The position numbers and the translations under genes are program-made. 64,000 bases of DNA from CAZHNW01 sp942491575 (GTDB lineage: Bacteria; Spirochaetota; UBA4802; UBA5550). The notes under the pieces were generated by a model. It did not search any database, was not told where the DNA came from, and saw nothing but the letters and a program-made list of their open reading frames with translations. The first letter of the stretch is position 1, and each line of letters begins with the position of its first letter. Below, piece by piece: positions 9,478-15,830 of this stretch. The stretch is from NCBI GenBank assembly GCA_942491575.1, contig CALOBT010000025.1, positions 1,550,001 to 1,614,000 of the forward strand, given 5' to 3'.

Positions 9478-9561
9478 TCACGAAACAGCTCCAGGCTTTT
9501 CCAGGAGAAGAAGGAGAGCTAAAAGATTTAGATTTCCCATGTTTCGTAACATTATAAACAT
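9478..9561 (-). CDS. leuL: leucine-rich leader peptide of the leuA attenuator
   Basis: A 27-codon frame from ATG at 9561 to TGA at 9480-9478, with AAGGA just before the start. The peptide is M-F-I-M-L-R-N-M-G-N, then L-N-L-L-A-L-L-L-L-L, then E-K-P-G-A-V-S. Nine of 27 codons are leucine, including five in a row (CTC CTT CTT CTC CTG) preceded by CTA, CTT and TTA. A ribosome stalled there for lack of Leu-tRNA would leave 9476-9484 free to form the antiterminator; one that reaches the stop would cover it and allow the terminator at 9417-9454. This is the logic of leuLABCD leaders in enteric bacteria. An inner in-frame ATG at 9540 is possible but lacks a ribosome site. Confidence 0.85.
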   Translation of the reverse strand: MFIMLRNMGNLNLLALLLLLEKPGAVS

Positions 9562-9592
9562 TATTTCCTTGTTTGTTCAATAATTTAAAATC

Positions 9593-9621
9593 AACTTATG
9601 GAGAGAAAGCATCTCTGTCAA
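9593..9621 (-). promoter_or_regulatory. predicted promoter of the leuL-leuA transcript
   Basis: On the minus strand TTGACA (9616-9621) is followed after 17 bases by TAAGTT (9593-9598). A transcript would begin near 9586, leaving about 25 bases before the leader-peptide ATG. Confidence 0.6.
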
Positions 9622-9761
9622 TAGAAAAAGGTCATCTTTTTTGAAGAAATTAAAAATTTTCCTTGTTCAATAAAATTAAATATAAAAAATGAAACTACGG
9701 GAAATGAATCTCTTCCTTTTTTTAAAAAAGACTGACTGAGAATTATCTAAGTACTCAATAT

Positions 9762-10565
9762 ATGGAAGTTAACGGAAAAATACAATCTTACACCATGCAG
9801 GAGAGGGACTCCCTTATCGATTCGACCAATAAAGTGCTTGAGCATGCGGGAATCGGCCCCCTGTCGGAAGACATTTTCTCCTGCGTTGATGAATTAATAA
9901 AAAACTCCGTTAAGGCAAATTATAAATTCATTCTGATCCGTGAATATATAATGTCAAAAATCATTGAAGACTTCCCAAAACTGACCCTGGAAGAATATGA
10001 AGAAATATTCAATGAAATGACCTTCACACGTATCTCCTTTGATACCCTCGCTGTCGAATTCATGCAAAACCAGGATATTTCCGCTCTTGTTCGGCAGGCT
10101 CTGACCGAAGAAGGCAAATTTCTCAGAATTCTCAATACCGCCTTTAAAGAAAAAAGAGAATTGACCGGTGAAGAACAGGAAATTATCAAGGGACTGGGAC
10201 ACCTAAATAAAATCAGGGAAAAATTAAACGAAAACAATATCAATATCTATTATAAAGTCCATGCCCTTGAGGGGCACGTCTACCTGGAGATAACAAATAC
10301 AGCCCCGATCCTCACGAGGGACCTGAAGCGTATCCATGAAAAAAGAGATGAATTCAGGCGCTGCCGCAATGAAGGCCGTGAACATGAATTTTTCATCAAC
10401 AATATCGACACATCCGAATCAGGCTTTGGTCTCGGTTATGCCAAGATAGACAGTATTCTCTACTACCTGGGCCTGGAACCGGAAGAGTCCTCCGCTATAA
10501 TTTCCGCCGGGGATACCACGGTGATGCTAATTCTTCCTTTAAACAGACTCAAAGAAGCGGTGTAG
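9762..10565 (+). CDS. GHKL-fold ATPase-like protein, function unknown
   Basis: 267 residues without signal or membrane segments. An N-box-like motif DELIKNSVKAN (43-53) and a G-box-like SGFGLGYAKID (220-230) bracket a beta strand LEITNTAP (175-182), the layout of a histidine-kinase-type ATP-binding fold. There is no phospho-acceptor His domain and no receiver. The central 60-160 region is charged and helical. This may be a serine-kinase/anti-sigma-like or stand-alone HATPase protein; similar proteins are annotated only as hypothetical or histidine kinase. The start has only a weak ribosome site. Divergent from leuA with the leu leader in between; no partner gene is adjacent. Confidence 0.6.
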   Translation: MEVNGKIQSYTMQERDSLIDSTNKVLEHAGIGPLSEDIFSCVDELIKNSVKANYKFILIREYIMSKIIEDFPKLTLEEYEEIFNEMTFTRISFDTLAVEFMQNQDISALVRQALTEEGKFLRILNTAFKEKRELTGEEQEIIKGLGHLNKIREKLNENNINIYYKVHALEGHVYLEITNTAPILTRDLKRIHEKRDEFRRCRNEGREHEFFINNIDTSESGFGLGYAKIDSILYYLGLEPEESSAIISAGDTTVMLILPLNRLKEAV

Positions 10566-10569
10566 AGAA

Positions 10570-10645
10570 GTTAAAAGGTACAAGGGTAAAGGAAAAAGTA
10601 AGTTTATACTTTATGCTTAATACTTACAATTTGTTCTTTGCCAGC
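10570..10645. repeat. purine-rich imperfect inverted repeat
   Basis: Left arm around GGGTAAAGGAAAAAGTAAGT and right arm whose complement reads GGCAAAGAACAAATTGTAAGT, with gaps. It follows the stop codon of the preceding gene, as the similar element at 7630-7698 follows leuA. Confidence 0.3.
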
Positions 10646-10724
10646 CTGAGCAAATTTAAGGACTTTATTACTTAAAAACGATCTACTTCAAACGACACTT
10701 CACTAAAATCCAGAGGCAAATAAA

Positions 10725-11708
10725 ATGATTACTTCCTCCCCCATCAAAGCGGCAAATACATTAAAGGCGAGTCTACTATTTCTTCTGCTGTTGCCAATTC
10801 CCGGCTGTTCTCCACTTCCTGTAAATAATGCACCCCTGAAGGGATCTGTTGATCTTCAGGGACACCGGGGAGCCCGGGGGATGCGGCCGGAAAACAGTAT
10901 TCCCGCATTTATATACTGCATTGAACAGGGGATGGATACCGTTGAACTCGACACGAATCTCACCGCCGACGGTAAATTGATTGTATACCATGACTCAGAA
11001 CTGAATAAGGAACTATGCCTCACACAAGAAGGAAAGGCGGCAAAGGGAATACCCGTCAGAAGCCTGACGGTTCAGCAGTTAAAAACCTACGATTGCGGGG
11101 CGGTTAAAAATAAAGAATTCCCCCGACAGAAGGCCGTAAAGGGACTGCAGATGCCGACCCTGGATGAATTTTTTGAATTCGTAAAAGAATATGAAAAGAG
11201 ACATTCCGGCGCCGCCAAGGTACGGTTCAATATAGAAATTAAATTTCCGGAAAAATTTGAGAAAAAGTATCTTAGCGATTCAGCGGCTGAAATGGTGCGG
11301 ACAATAGAACGGGCCGGCATGGCGTCACGCACCACGGTGCAGAGTTTCATCCCCGAAGCACTTCCCCCTGTAAAAAAGAAAAATCCGGCAATCAGAACAT
11401 CTGCACTCTTCAAGCCGACATACTGGAAGGGATTCAAAATGATACTGGGACTTCAGGCGGACAGGAAAGAGATTATCAGAAAAACCGTGGAGGTTAAGGC
11501 TGATATAATATCTCCATATTACCTCTATGTGACACCCGCCTTCGTTAAGGAGTGCCACGACAGAAGAATAGAGGTTCTCCCCTGGACAGTCAACAGTGAA
11601 GAGAAAATGATTAAGATGTTCGATGCAGGCGTCGACGGGATAATATCCGATTATCCCGGGCTTCTGAAAAAGACATATCTGAAATGGAAAAAAAGCCGCG
11701 GGGAATAA
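10725..11708 (+). CDS. glycerophosphodiester phosphodiesterase lipoprotein
   Basis: 327 residues. Lipoprotein signal with hydrophobic 15-25 and lipobox PIPGC (Cys28). The GDPD TIM barrel starts at about 43 with HRGARG (His47), RPENS (Glu56), VELD (Glu74, Asp76) and the second catalytic His in VYHD (His89); later KVRFNIEIKFP supplies the conserved Glu/Lys, and DGIISDYP closes the barrel. It hydrolyses glycerophosphodiesters to glycerol 3-phosphate and an alcohol at the cell surface or in the periplasm. AGAGG lies 8 bases before the ATG. GlpQ-type enzymes would fit with the glycerol and lipid scavenging encoded further right in the window, but the genes are not adjacent. Confidence 0.9.
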   Translation: MITSSPIKAANTLKASLLFLLLLPIPGCSPLPVNNAPLKGSVDLQGHRGARGMRPENSIPAFIYCIEQGMDTVELDTNLTADGKLIVYHDSELNKELCLTQEGKAAKGIPVRSLTVQQLKTYDCGAVKNKEFPRQKAVKGLQMPTLDEFFEFVKEYEKRHSGAAKVRFNIEIKFPEKFEKKYLSDSAAEMVRTIERAGMASRTTVQSFIPEALPPVKKKNPAIRTSALFKPTYWKGFKMILGLQADRKEIIRKTVEVKADIISPYYLYVTPAFVKECHDRRIEVLPWTVNSEEKMIKMFDAGVDGIISDYPGLLKKTYLKWKKSRGE

Positions 11709-11791
11709 ATTCCACGAATCATCACAAAAAGGCTTGCAATAATTATCCGAAACGAAGCACCCTGAGAAAAACAATAACAGAAGGAAACAAC

Positions 11792-12052
11792 ATGAGCATA
11801 CGGGCAGACATCGAATCAATGATTCTTCAAATGCAGCGGCAGGGAATCCAGCCGCGCTATATACTTATAGGCTTTGACCAGTACAACCGGTGGCTGGAGG
11901 AACTGAAGGATGCGGGAAACCGTAACGCCACCGTGTCAGACACCTTCATGAACTGCAATGTGGTTATCTGCAGCAGTGACGTCATAGAGGTGGTTGCGGC
12001 CCCGGAGGACCAGCATAAAATTTTCAGCAAGAACCGGGATTTCAATTATTGA
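11792..12052 (+). CDS. small hypothetical protein
   Basis: 86 residues starting MSIRADIE, chosen because AGAAGGAA lies 8 bases before this ATG, whereas the longer frame upstream overlaps the previous gene and lacks a ribosome site. Contents: an N-terminal helix, then RYILIGFDQYNRW, VVICSSDVIEVVAAPED and a basic tail. No cysteines pairs, membrane segments or known motifs. It sits 83 bases after the phosphodiesterase gene and ends right at a 50-bp palindrome. Function unknown. Confidence 0.65.
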   Translation: MSIRADIESMILQMQRQGIQPRYILIGFDQYNRWLEELKDAGNRNATVSDTFMNCNVVICSSDVIEVVAAPEDQHKIFSKNRDFNY

Positions 12053-12056
12053 GAAT

Positions 12057-12106
12057 GAATTGCCCTTGAAGGCGCGGTTGCGCAACCGCGCCTTCAAGGG
12101 CAATTC
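12057..12106. repeat. perfect 50-bp palindrome
   Basis: Two 25-base arms meet at 12081/12082 with no spacer and no mismatch; the centre is GGTTGCGCAACC and the arms contain GAAGGCG / CGCCTTC. It begins 4 bases after the preceding stop codon. No T-run follows, so it is not a standard terminator. Confidence 0.9.
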
Positions 12107-12117
12107 TCCGCGCCTTC

Positions 12118-12215
12118 ATTCGAGCGAACGATTCGCTTTATTCGAGCGAACGATTCGCTTTATTCGGGCGAACGATTCGCTTTATTCGGGCGAACGATTC
12201 GCTTTATTCGGGCGA
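12118..12215. repeat. tandem 22-bp hairpin repeat, 4.5 copies
   Basis: Units at 12118, 12140, 12162 and 12184, plus a partial at 12206. Consensus ATTCGRGCGAACGATTCG followed by CTTT; the first two units have A, the rest G, at the one variable position. Each unit contains the small hairpin GCGAA-CGA-TTCGC. The period is not a multiple of three, so this is not a coding repeat. Confidence 0.9.
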
Positions 12216-12231
12216 GGATGCCATCCTCGCC
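12211..12231. repeat. 21-bp palindrome overlapping the tandem array end
   Basis: Arms GGCGAGGATG and CATCCTCGCC around one central C. It continues into CTTCAA, so its right end reads CGCCTTC, as in the palindromes at 12057 and 14705, and this overlaps the stop codon of the gene on the minus strand. Confidence 0.8.
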
Positions 12232-12232
12232 T

Positions 12233-13525
12233 TCAACGCCGATTCGCCTCCATCAACTCCACGAAACTCTCGACACGTGTCTGCATCTGCCCCTCCGAAA
12301 ATGCCCGGGGATCATTCATGTCACACTGGAGAATTAATACGGGTACTCCCGTCTGTTTCTGAATCTCCTCTTTGAGGTCACTCATGCCGGTACTGGAGGG
12401 TCTGCATGACATGTTCTCATGAAGAACAACTCCGTCCAGTTTATACTCCCGCACTACGTCGACAAAATATTTTATCCTGGTTTCGAGATTATATGCATAG
12501 GGAAGATTCATGATGATACGTGCCACTTCCCTGAGACTCTCTTCAATGGTGAGCCCCAGTGTCTTCCGCGGTGCGAAGGACCAGGTGTAGGGCTCGTAGG
12601 TCACCACGGCACCATACTTCGCCAGGTCATACATAAAGCGCATCCGGTACCAGAAGGGGATGCCCTCATACATGAGGCGGAATTTTTCCTTCCCCTGTGT
12701 GATGGTGCCCTCACCCTTTGCGTCCCTCTCCTTTATGTCAGCAAGGATCTTTTCGTAGAACTTTATTCCCTTGTCGACGCCGGGCATTACCACGAGGGGG
12801 AAAAATGATGCGGAGGTCTCCGCTGAACTGTATGGTGTGGGAATATTTTTCCGGTACTGGTATATTTCGGACCAGAGGCTGCAGAGACGTTCCGATTTTT
12901 CCAGAACACTTCTCATCCTGTTTTCGTCCAACTTCCTTCCCGTATGTTTTTCCATGAAGTCATAAAAATCGTAGAACTGCTCCACCACGTAATCGACGTA
13001 CCCATCGATGACCTTCTCACTGGTTCCGGAAACGACACTGGGAATATCAAATGAAAAGAAGGGGACCTTCAGCTTGTGGGCCTGGATCTGGAACCACTTC
13101 CAGTGGGTGTCACATATTGTGTTGGTACAGGTGATGATATCCGGCTTGTCGAGACCCCCCAGTGTGGTTTTGATATTGGTGTCGTAGGCGGCGAAGCTGG
13201 TCTTGCAGTAGGAACAGAGGTCCCGGGAATAACCGCAGCTTTCGGAATGTTCGATGAGGCGCAGGGACTGCTTGCGCGCCGCCGCCACGGTGGCCATGTT
13301 CTCAGGGTGATGAGGAAAAACATCATAGGCCCAGAGAAGCTCCACGGGGAAACCGGCACAGGTCCAGGCTGTCTTCTTCCACGGGAGGACACTTGCAAGC
13401 TTCCCCTTTGCAAGGTACCAGAGCATTACACCCTTCAGGTCTCCCGCGTGGGGAAGCGGCTCGATGCGGATCTGTTCCGCGTCTCCGGTTTTATTTTTAT
13501 TGCTGTTATTTTTCTGATTCATCAT
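12233..13525 (-). CDS. 2-hydroxyacyl-CoA dehydratase-type subunit (larger)
   Basis: 430 residues of the 2-hydroxyglutaryl-CoA dehydratase/benzoyl-CoA reductase D-component family. The cluster-binding region has Cys97 (SESCGYSR), Cys104 and Cys107 (LCSYCKTS); later KPDIITCTNTICDTHWKW and, near the C terminus, HENMSCRPSSTG. Family members hold a [4Fe-4S] cluster and need an ATP-driven activator (HgdC/BadF type) that injects one electron. The paired smaller subunit is 16 bases upstream. No activator gene is in the window, so the substrate cannot be stated. GAGG fits the second ATG (13522) slightly better than the first. Confidence 0.8.
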   Translation of the reverse strand: MMNQKNNSNKNKTGDAEQIRIEPLPHAGDLKGVMLWYLAKGKLASVLPWKKTAWTCAGFPVELLWAYDVFPHHPENMATVAAARKQSLRLIEHSESCGYSRDLCSYCKTSFAAYDTNIKTTLGGLDKPDIITCTNTICDTHWKWFQIQAHKLKVPFFSFDIPSVVSGTSEKVIDGYVDYVVEQFYDFYDFMEKHTGRKLDENRMRSVLEKSERLCSLWSEIYQYRKNIPTPYSSAETSASFFPLVVMPGVDKGIKFYEKILADIKERDAKGEGTITQGKEKFRLMYEGIPFWYRMRFMYDLAKYGAVVTYEPYTWSFAPRKTLGLTIEESLREVARIIMNLPYAYNLETRIKYFVDVVREYKLDGVVLHENMSCRPSSTGMSDLKEEIQKQTGVPVLILQCDMNDPRAFSEGQMQTRVESFVELMEANRR

Positions 13526-13541
13526 CTTCCTCGCAATTGTC

Positions 13542-14570
13542 TCATATCGTTTCGGTAAAGGCCATAAGGCGGTTCACCACCTGCTGGTCCATCGTGGGAG
13601 TAAATTCACGCTCAAGGTGGAGCACCCGGTATCCCGACTCCTTCAGGGCCCGGTTCACTTCCACACAATCGTAGGCGTAGGGTTCACAGAATTTCAGGTT
13701 TTGAGAAAGGACACCCCTCACGGGGGTCTCTTTTAATGATTTTTGAAGGAAGTTGATGCGGTCCCCGATTCCCAGCTTGGTTGCGGGCCGGGGAATGGAG
13801 AGATAATACCCTGCCAGGGCCTCAAGGGGATCCTCATCTTCGGGAATGAGTGATGCGAACATCCTCTCCCCCGTGGAAAGATCATCCCGGACAATGCGGA
13901 TATTACAGCCATCGAGAAGGTCCATCCATTCCCGGTAGGTGGTATCGGACCCCGTCAAATAAAGCCTTGTTTTATTATCGGGGAAGTTTTCACGGTTTTT
14001 CCAGTCGGTATAAACTGCACTCAGTAGAGCTTCCAGGTCAGGACCCGGCTGAAGAACCGATTGTATCACAGCAAAATATTCCCTGTTTAAAATATCCTTT
14101 TCGCTGCGCAGTTTTGATAAACCCTGAAGAATTCTTTTGATGCGGTTCGAAGCCTGAATGGACTCCTTGAGAGATTCCTCTGAAAAAACAACACCCAAAT
14201 GCCTTTTTAGCGAATCCATCATTCTTTTCAGTTCCGTGACAAAAAAACGTCTCGCCGTTTCATCATTTTTCAGGGGGGAGTTAAACCAGTGGAGAAATGG
14301 TGTTTTTACATGGCGTTTCCATACATCGTAGTGACGGTTTGTGGCATCACAACCGTGGGCGAAGATGATTCCCTCCCACTGGTCAGATCTTTCCAGGGCC
14401 TCAGAAAGCCAGCTTCTCGCTGCAGGGCAGAAAAATTTTGCCAGGTACCGGTCAGCCTCATCGGTCCCTTTATGAACATCACCGAGTATTTTATATGGAA
14501 GAAAACCCGCTGCGCTGATGATTTCCACGGGCATATCATGGGAGGAGTCAAAATAGGCTATAGATTTCAT
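13542..14570 (-). CDS. 2-hydroxyacyl-CoA dehydratase-type subunit (smaller)
   Basis: 342 residues, same family as its downstream partner. Cys48 region FCPAARSWL, then AHGCDATNRHYDVWK (the usual SCD-R-YD-WK motif with a His-Gly-Cys variant) and, at about 300, LKFCEPYAYDCVEVNRAL. The three conserved cysteine positions suggest it too binds an iron-sulfur cluster. Together the two subunits would form a heterodimer or heterotetramer acting on a CoA thioester. The pair is isolated, with no CoA transferase, ferredoxin or activator nearby, which leaves open a benzoyl-CoA-reductase-like or unknown reduction. Confidence 0.78.
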   Translation of the reverse strand: MKSIAYFDSSHDMPVEIISAAGFLPYKILGDVHKGTDEADRYLAKFFCPAARSWLSEALERSDQWEGIIFAHGCDATNRHYDVWKRHVKTPFLHWFNSPLKNDETARRFFVTELKRMMDSLKRHLGVVFSEESLKESIQASNRIKRILQGLSKLRSEKDILNREYFAVIQSVLQPGPDLEALLSAVYTDWKNRENFPDNKTRLYLTGSDTTYREWMDLLDGCNIRIVRDDLSTGERMFASLIPEDEDPLEALAGYYLSIPRPATKLGIGDRINFLQKSLKETPVRGVLSQNLKFCEPYAYDCVEVNRALKESGYRVLHLEREFTPTMDQQVVNRLMAFTETI

Positions 14571-14704
14571 TTTTCCTCTTTACTAACATTTATATGTTAT
14601 TATCGTACGGCGTACACATTCAGCATATACCTTCCCCAGGTCTTTTTTTTCAAGGATTTTTTATTTTTAATTCTGATTGCGAAATGAAAAAGCACGGCTC
14701 AGAG

Positions 14705-14753
14705 CCTCCTTTTCTGAAGGCGACAATGCCATTGTCGCCTTCAGAAAAGGAGG
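14705..14753. repeat. perfect 49-bp palindrome
   Basis: 24-base arms around a central C (14729); core GGCGACAATG-C-CATTGTCGCC, flanked by GAAGGCG / CGCCTTC and then CCTCCTTTTCT / AGAAAAGGAGG. It occupies the divergent spacer between the dehydratase pair and the next operon. The core shares its GGCGANNATGC pattern with 12211-12231. Confidence 0.9.
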
Positions 14754-14779
14754 AAATATTCTATTCCTCAATATTAATA

Positions 14780-14806
14780 TTGACATTTGCCTTAATATGC
14801 TATAAT
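14780..14806 (+). promoter_or_regulatory. predicted promoter of the 14841-18237 operon
   Basis: TTGACA (14780-14785) and a perfect TATAAT (14801-14806) with an unusually short 15-base spacer. The -10 box is overlapped by the palindrome at 14803-14820, so repression or activation there is likely. Confidence 0.6.
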
Positions 14807-14820
14807 TAACCGGTTAATTA
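14803..14820. promoter_or_regulatory. operator-like 18-bp palindrome
   Basis: TAATTAACCGGTTAATTA is a perfect palindrome lying across the end of the -10 box and the expected start of transcription. The regulator is unknown; I saw no second copy in the window. Confidence 0.5.
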
Positions 14821-14840
14821 ATAAAAACAGGATGATAAAT

Positions 14841-15830
14841 ATGCTGAAAAAAATTGCCGCCTACATGATGGTGAAGCGGGGAGAGAAAAATACCGCCTCC
14901 GACGAAGACCTGGACAGGCTCCAGGTGCCGCCGGAAAATCCCGCCTTCAATGACAGCTTTTATTTTACCGGTCACGATGATTCAGGGACCTGGATTATTA
15001 CCCGCATGGGGTTTCGCGGTGACGGCAGCAATGAACTCTGGTTCGACATAAATCTCCCCGGTACGGGCAAACTGACCCCCGCCGAAAAAGAGTACCAGCG
15101 AGGCACCGGCATAAGCCAGGGCCCCCTCACCTACCGGTGTATCATCCCCGGTGAGAACTGGCGGATTACCTGGGACGGCGCCATGACAAATAAAGGCAAA
15201 ACCGTTAAGGTGCAGGCGGACCTCAGCTTCGATAAGACTATGCGGATGGTGAACTTTAAAAAGGACACGGACACCTGGAGTATCGCGCGGCACCTTGCAA
15301 AAGAGAAATGGACCCTGGAATGGTTCGAAAAGCTACGGGAACTCTCCCAGGTTCATACCGAGCAGGGGGGCATAATCACCGGCACCATTACCGTTGACGG
15401 CGAAGAACACCCTGTGAAGCTCCGCGGTGTCAGGGACCACTCCTTCGGGACCCGCAACTGGGGGGCAATGAAGCGTCACGTCTGGCTTGCGGGATTGATG
15501 GAAGACGGCAGCGTTACCAATATTGCACTGGTCAACTACACCTTTCTCCCCTTTATGCATTCCGGTTACGTCGGACTGGAGAATTCGATTCTCCCCGTTA
15601 CCGATACGGCTGACTTTTCCGCTGTGCCGGAGGGAGACCCCACGGGGCAGAGCTTTTCACTCCCCTTCCGTTACAGGGGAGGCGGTGACCGCATTCTTGA
15701 AGTTGAGGTATTCGACAGGTGCACATACGAAATGGGCAACGACTACACCATCTATGAAGGTGTGGCACGATTTACTTTAAACGGGAAAAAGGGAGTAGGC
15801 ATCAGTGAATTCGGTTACAGCAACAAATAA
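14841..15830 (+). CDS. uncharacterised soluble protein paired with a PEP-synthase-like enzyme
   Basis: 329 residues. The start MLKKIAAYM is preferred over an ATG nine bases earlier because AGGA lies 8 bases before it. The protein is beta-rich and Trp-rich: WIITRMGFRGDGSNELWFDINL, then ENWRITWDGAM (about 110) and GVRDHSFGTRNWG (about 200). It has no signal and no known catalytic motif. I recall similar domains fused to the N terminus of PEP-utilising enzymes in animals and annotated there as uncharacterised phosphotransferases, which matches the downstream gene here; this is memory, not a search result. Its 3' end overlaps that gene by 26 bases, so the two are translated together. Confidence 0.65.
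   Translation: MLKKIAAYMMVKRGEKNTASDEDLDRLQVPPENPAFNDSFYFTGHDDSGTWIITRMGFRGDGSNELWFDINLPGTGKLTPAEKEYQRGTGISQGPLTYRCIIPGENWRITWDGAMTNKGKTVKVQADLSFDKTMRMVNFKKDTDTWSIARHLAKEKWTLEWFEKLRELSQVHTEQGGIITGTITVDGEEHPVKLRGVRDHSFGTRNWGAMKRHVWLAGLMEDGSVTNIALVNYTFLPFMHSGYVGLENSILPVTDTADFSAVPEGDPTGQSFSLPFRYRGGGDRILEVEVFDRCTYEMGNDYTIYEGVARFTLNGKKGVGISEFGYSNK

Noticed and set aside
9283..9600. T-box riboswitch before leuA
   Set aside because: No AGGGUGGNACCGCG-type antiterminator bulge; the leucine-rich reading frame explains the leader fully.
12118..12215. CRISPR-like array
   Set aside because: Units are contiguous 22-bp tandem repeats without spacers and no cas genes are present.
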